Part shown: piece after piece, positions 6,724-8,800 of the stretch
How positions within the stretch are numbered: position 1 is the stretch's first letter
Layout of the letters: each line of letters begins with the position of its first letter
From: Pseudomonadota bacterium
GTDB taxonomy: Bacteria > Bdellovibrionota_B > Oligoflexia > Oligoflexales > JAPPIL01
Direction of reading: 5' to 3'
DNA: 8,800 bases
Assembly: GCA_028877195.1 (NCBI GenBank)
Contig: JAPPIL010000259.1
Location: 1 to 8,800, forward strand
Notes under the pieces: model-generated
Seen by the model: only the letters and a program-made list of their open reading frames with translations
Told to the model about the DNA's origin: nothing
Databases searched by the model: none
Translations under genes and position numbers: made by a program

Positions 6724-7059
6724 GTGCAGGTGCGTTTTTCCTTCAAGAACACGCAAGCTTCTGCAGAGTTAAAGGACTACACAGAGAAAAAAATTCTCAA
6801 AATGATAAACAAATTCGTTACCAAACCTGTGGAGACACGTGTTACATTCAGTGCCGATCGGCATCTTAAAAATGTGCATTGTGTCGTCGTTGGCGGCGAT
6901 GGCTTCAACGCCCAAGTTGAAGCGAGCAGTGATGATATTCGGACGGCGGTAGATAATTTGTTAGACAAGTTACAAGTCCAGCTCCAGCGTCAAAAAGAAA
7001 AATTAAAAGACCATAAAGCACGCAAGGGCATCAAGGGTGTTGATGACGAGCAAACTTAA
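6724..7059 (+). CDS. hpf: Ribosome hibernation promoting factor, short form (HPF/RaiA family)
   Basis: This 111-residue protein has the HPF/YfiA fold pattern: an N-terminal strand (MQVRFSFKN), helix 11-30 (QASAELKDYTEKKILKMINK), strands at about 37-43, 49-57 and 61-69, then a long lysine-rich helix (about 70-100, DDIRTAVDNLLDKLQVQLQR followed by QKEKLKDHK). Family members bind the decoding region of the 30S subunit in starvation or stationary phase and stabilise inactive ribosomes. There is no C-terminal dimerisation domain, so it is the short type, which typically works with RMF in gammaproteobacteria. The start is set by GGAG and homology; an ATG at 6712 would add four residues. The gene is usually found near rpoN and ptsN, but here it diverges from recD2 and precedes a large unknown gene, probably in one transcript. 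Confidence 0.92.
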   Translation: MQVRFSFKNTQASAELKDYTEKKILKMINKFVTKPVETRVTFSADRHLKNVHCVVVGGDGFNAQVEASSDDIRTAVDNLLDKLQVQLQRQKEKLKDHKARKGIKGVDDEQT

Positions 7060-7070
7060 GCACACACATC

Positions 7071-8800
7071 ATGCCTGATACACCCATTGACCTAAAACCT
7101 GTGCAGCAGGCTCGCATTTTGCGAATGAGCGAGCGACTGCTGACCAAGCGATGCGGCGAGCATCTACGCAGGTTAATCACATCTAACATCACCAAACGTC
7201 AAGCAATCCAAGATCAAGCGCACTCGCAACTGCGGCGTTTGCTCAAGCGGGGGGCAACATTTCGTGCGATGCAGCCGATTCTCAATACAATGTATCTACG
7301 GGACAGTAGCCTAGAGTTTCAAGCACGCATCGTTGAGTTGGCGGTGGCACACGGTGAACCTGCCGATGTGCAAAGAATGCTGACATTTTTGATGCAATCT
7401 GGGGTGGAATTTTATTTACATATTGCCTCACCTATACGCAGGCAGTTGGTAGATATTTTTTGGGATAAAGCCTCACCATCGCCGTTGAAAGATATTCTCT
7501 CCCAGCACAAGAACCATAATGATTTGGAAAATGTCGAGCGCCTGTATGTCTTTGACTTACTGCGTCATCTGCGGGTTGTGAGTGAGATGTTGGTTTATTT
7601 TGAACAGCATCGTGCAGCGATACTGGCAGCTGCGCAACTGCGCAAGATGGATATTGATGACCTGCACTTGATGTTGGGCAAAGCTTCGCTGCAACTATCT
7701 TATCTTGATGGTTGTCGGCGTTTTTTGCGGGCGATTAGGCCAACTGCGAAAGCTTATCGTGCGGCTTTACAGCTTCTGCTCATTCCACCGACGCGCAACA
7801 ATTTGCTCCTACAAACACTGCTAGCTGAACGCAAGTGGGAGAATCGTTTGACCCTGCTTGAGCAGTATCTTGCTGCCGCCAAAACCAAGAACCCGTTGAT
7901 TGACGCTGACCGTCCGGCATTGAATGCGGCGTTAGAAAATGTGCTTGGGCTTGTGCCACGCCAGCGGGAAGCTTGGATGCAGTTGTCGGACTTGTTGGTG
8001 CGGCATCGGGATATGGAGGAGCAGTATCCGAATCTCTTGCATGTCTTTCGCCAGCATCGCTACACTTTCTGTGGTGCGGGGCTTGATACGGCACTTTGGC
8101 ATGGTTTTTTGCGCTTGGAGGAGGAAAAATTTCTGCAGTGGGTGGGGTTTGCCCATTTGCATCACTATATCAGTTGCGGTAGCAGTGGTGAGAAGTCGTT
8201 ATGGCGGGCGCGAATACTGCTAGCCCAGAGCGAGGAACTTTGGGTAAGGTTGCATGGTGCTGCTATCGCTTATGTGCGTAACGATAAAGCGATACCATCG
8301 GCACAGCAGGAGAAAATGCTACTACAATTGCGAGTGGCATGCTTGCCGCAGGATTTGCTGTTGAGCGATGTCCATGCCTATCTGCCTATCTGCACCTCTC
8401 GTTATGTTTTAGCGGTATTAGAAGATGTGGTGCGCGATAAAAAGAAAGACGCAGCACTTGAGATTGCGATTATCTGGCGACGAGCTAACCTCTCACATTT
8501 TCGCAATCTGGATTTGAATCGATTGTGGTGTATTGCCCGTGTGCGCAAACTTTACGATTTGGCTTGGCGCTGTGCGACAGTGTTGAATGCGAGGCAGGCG
8601 TTGCAGCCGTTAGTGCGCAATGCTTGGCGTATAAGTGGAGAGAAGCGCACTCGTTATCCTTTGCAAACGCTTGATGACAATATTTTGGAGCTTGCAACTA
8701 CAGGTTTCAGCGAGCATGAACGGCGATTTCTGGTGTCTTTCTTCAAAATCGGGGCGGTAATCCCAAGTTTGTTCGCTCGTTTAGACAACAGGGCTAAGAC
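7071..8800 (+). CDS. Large uncharacterised helical protein, 3' end outside the window
   Basis: The frame is open from ATG at 7071 to the window edge with no stop, giving at least 576 residues. A TGA at 7044 lies in frame upstream with no start codon between, so 7071 is the earliest start; GTG 7101 and ATG 7125 are alternatives. No clear Shine-Dalgarno precedes it. I do not recognise the family. It is rich in leucine and arginine, looks helical throughout, and shows no signal peptide, membrane segment, Walker motif or obvious nuclease or transferase motif. Stretches such as RNNLLLQTLLAERKWENRLT (242-261) and later leucine-rich segments could suggest helical repeats of TPR or HEAT type, but no regular period is visible. 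Codon use resembles hpf. It begins 11 bases after the hpf stop, so co-transcription is likely. A functional domain may lie in the missing C-terminal part. Confidence 0.85.
   Translation, partial: MPDTPIDLKPVQQARILRMSERLLTKRCGEHLRRLITSNITKRQAIQDQAHSQLRRLLKRGATFRAMQPILNTMYLRDSSLEFQARIVELAVAHGEPADVQRMLTFLMQSGVEFYLHIASPIRRQLVDIFWDKASPSPLKDILSQHKNHNDLENVERLYVFDLLRHLRVVSEMLVYFEQHRAAILAAAQLRKMDIDDLHLMLGKASLQLSYLDGCRRFLRAIRPTAKAYRAALQLLLIPPTRNNLLLQTLLAERKWENRLTLLEQYLAAAKTKNPLIDADRPALNAALENVLGLVPRQREAWMQLSDLLVRHRDMEEQYPNLLHVFRQHRYTFCGAGLDTALWHGFLRLEEEKFLQWVGFAHLHHYISCGSSGEKSLWRARILLAQSEELWVRLHGAAIAYVRNDKAIPSAQQEKMLLQLRVACLPQDLLLSDVHAYLPICTSRYVLAVLEDVVRDKKKDAALEIAIIWRRANLSHFRNLDLNRLWCIARVRKLYDLAWRCATVLNARQALQPLVRNAWRISGEKRTRYPLQTLDDNILELATTGFSEHERRFLVSFFKIGAVIPSLFARLDNRAK

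Noticed and set aside
7780..8697. Several minus-strand frames of 70-104 codons
   Set aside because: They are antisense shadows of the continuous plus-strand frame starting at 7071 and have no family resemblance or ribosome binding sites.

Overview
The window looks like ordinary bacterial chromosome, probably from a proteobacterium of medium GC content. This rests on family resemblance (a short-form ribosome hibernation factor and a methylcrotonyl-CoA-carboxylase-type carboxyltransferase) and dense, tightly packed genes. I cannot name a genus. Five protein-coding genes fill about 6.7 kb from 466 to 7059, and a sixth open frame runs off the right edge. There is no tRNA, rRNA, CRISPR array or intact transposase.

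Positions 1-465 hold no gene I can support. They are rich in repeats and secondary structure: a long imperfect hairpin (about 64-161), a second copy of one of its arms (397-442), a compact bulged hairpin (212-240), a terminator-like 9-bp perfect stem (342-363), a possible insertion-sequence end (296-313), and a stretch resembling the last codons of the neighbouring gene (262-302).

Positions 466-6654 are a four-gene block on the minus strand, read from right to left: a RecD2-type helicase, a DEDDh 3'-5' exonuclease, an acyl-CoA carboxylase carboxyltransferase (beta) subunit of the methylcrotonyl/geranyl-CoA carboxylase type, and an AtuA-family protein. Gaps are 30, 0 and 3 bases, so the four are probably one transcript. 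The first two suggest a DNA-processing pair. The last two suggest branched-chain or isoprenoid acyl-CoA breakdown. The biotin-carrying alpha subunit needed by the carboxyltransferase is not in the window.

From 6724 the plus strand carries hpf, which slows translation by binding idle ribosomes. It diverges from recD2 across roughly 70 bases. Eleven bases after hpf comes a long frame (7071 to the window end, at least 576 residues) that I do not recognise. It is probably co-transcribed with hpf and is the least explained gene here. I see no convincing new defence or mobile system. The best leads are the structured left intergenic region, the unknown large protein beside hpf, and the mixed repair/metabolism operon.
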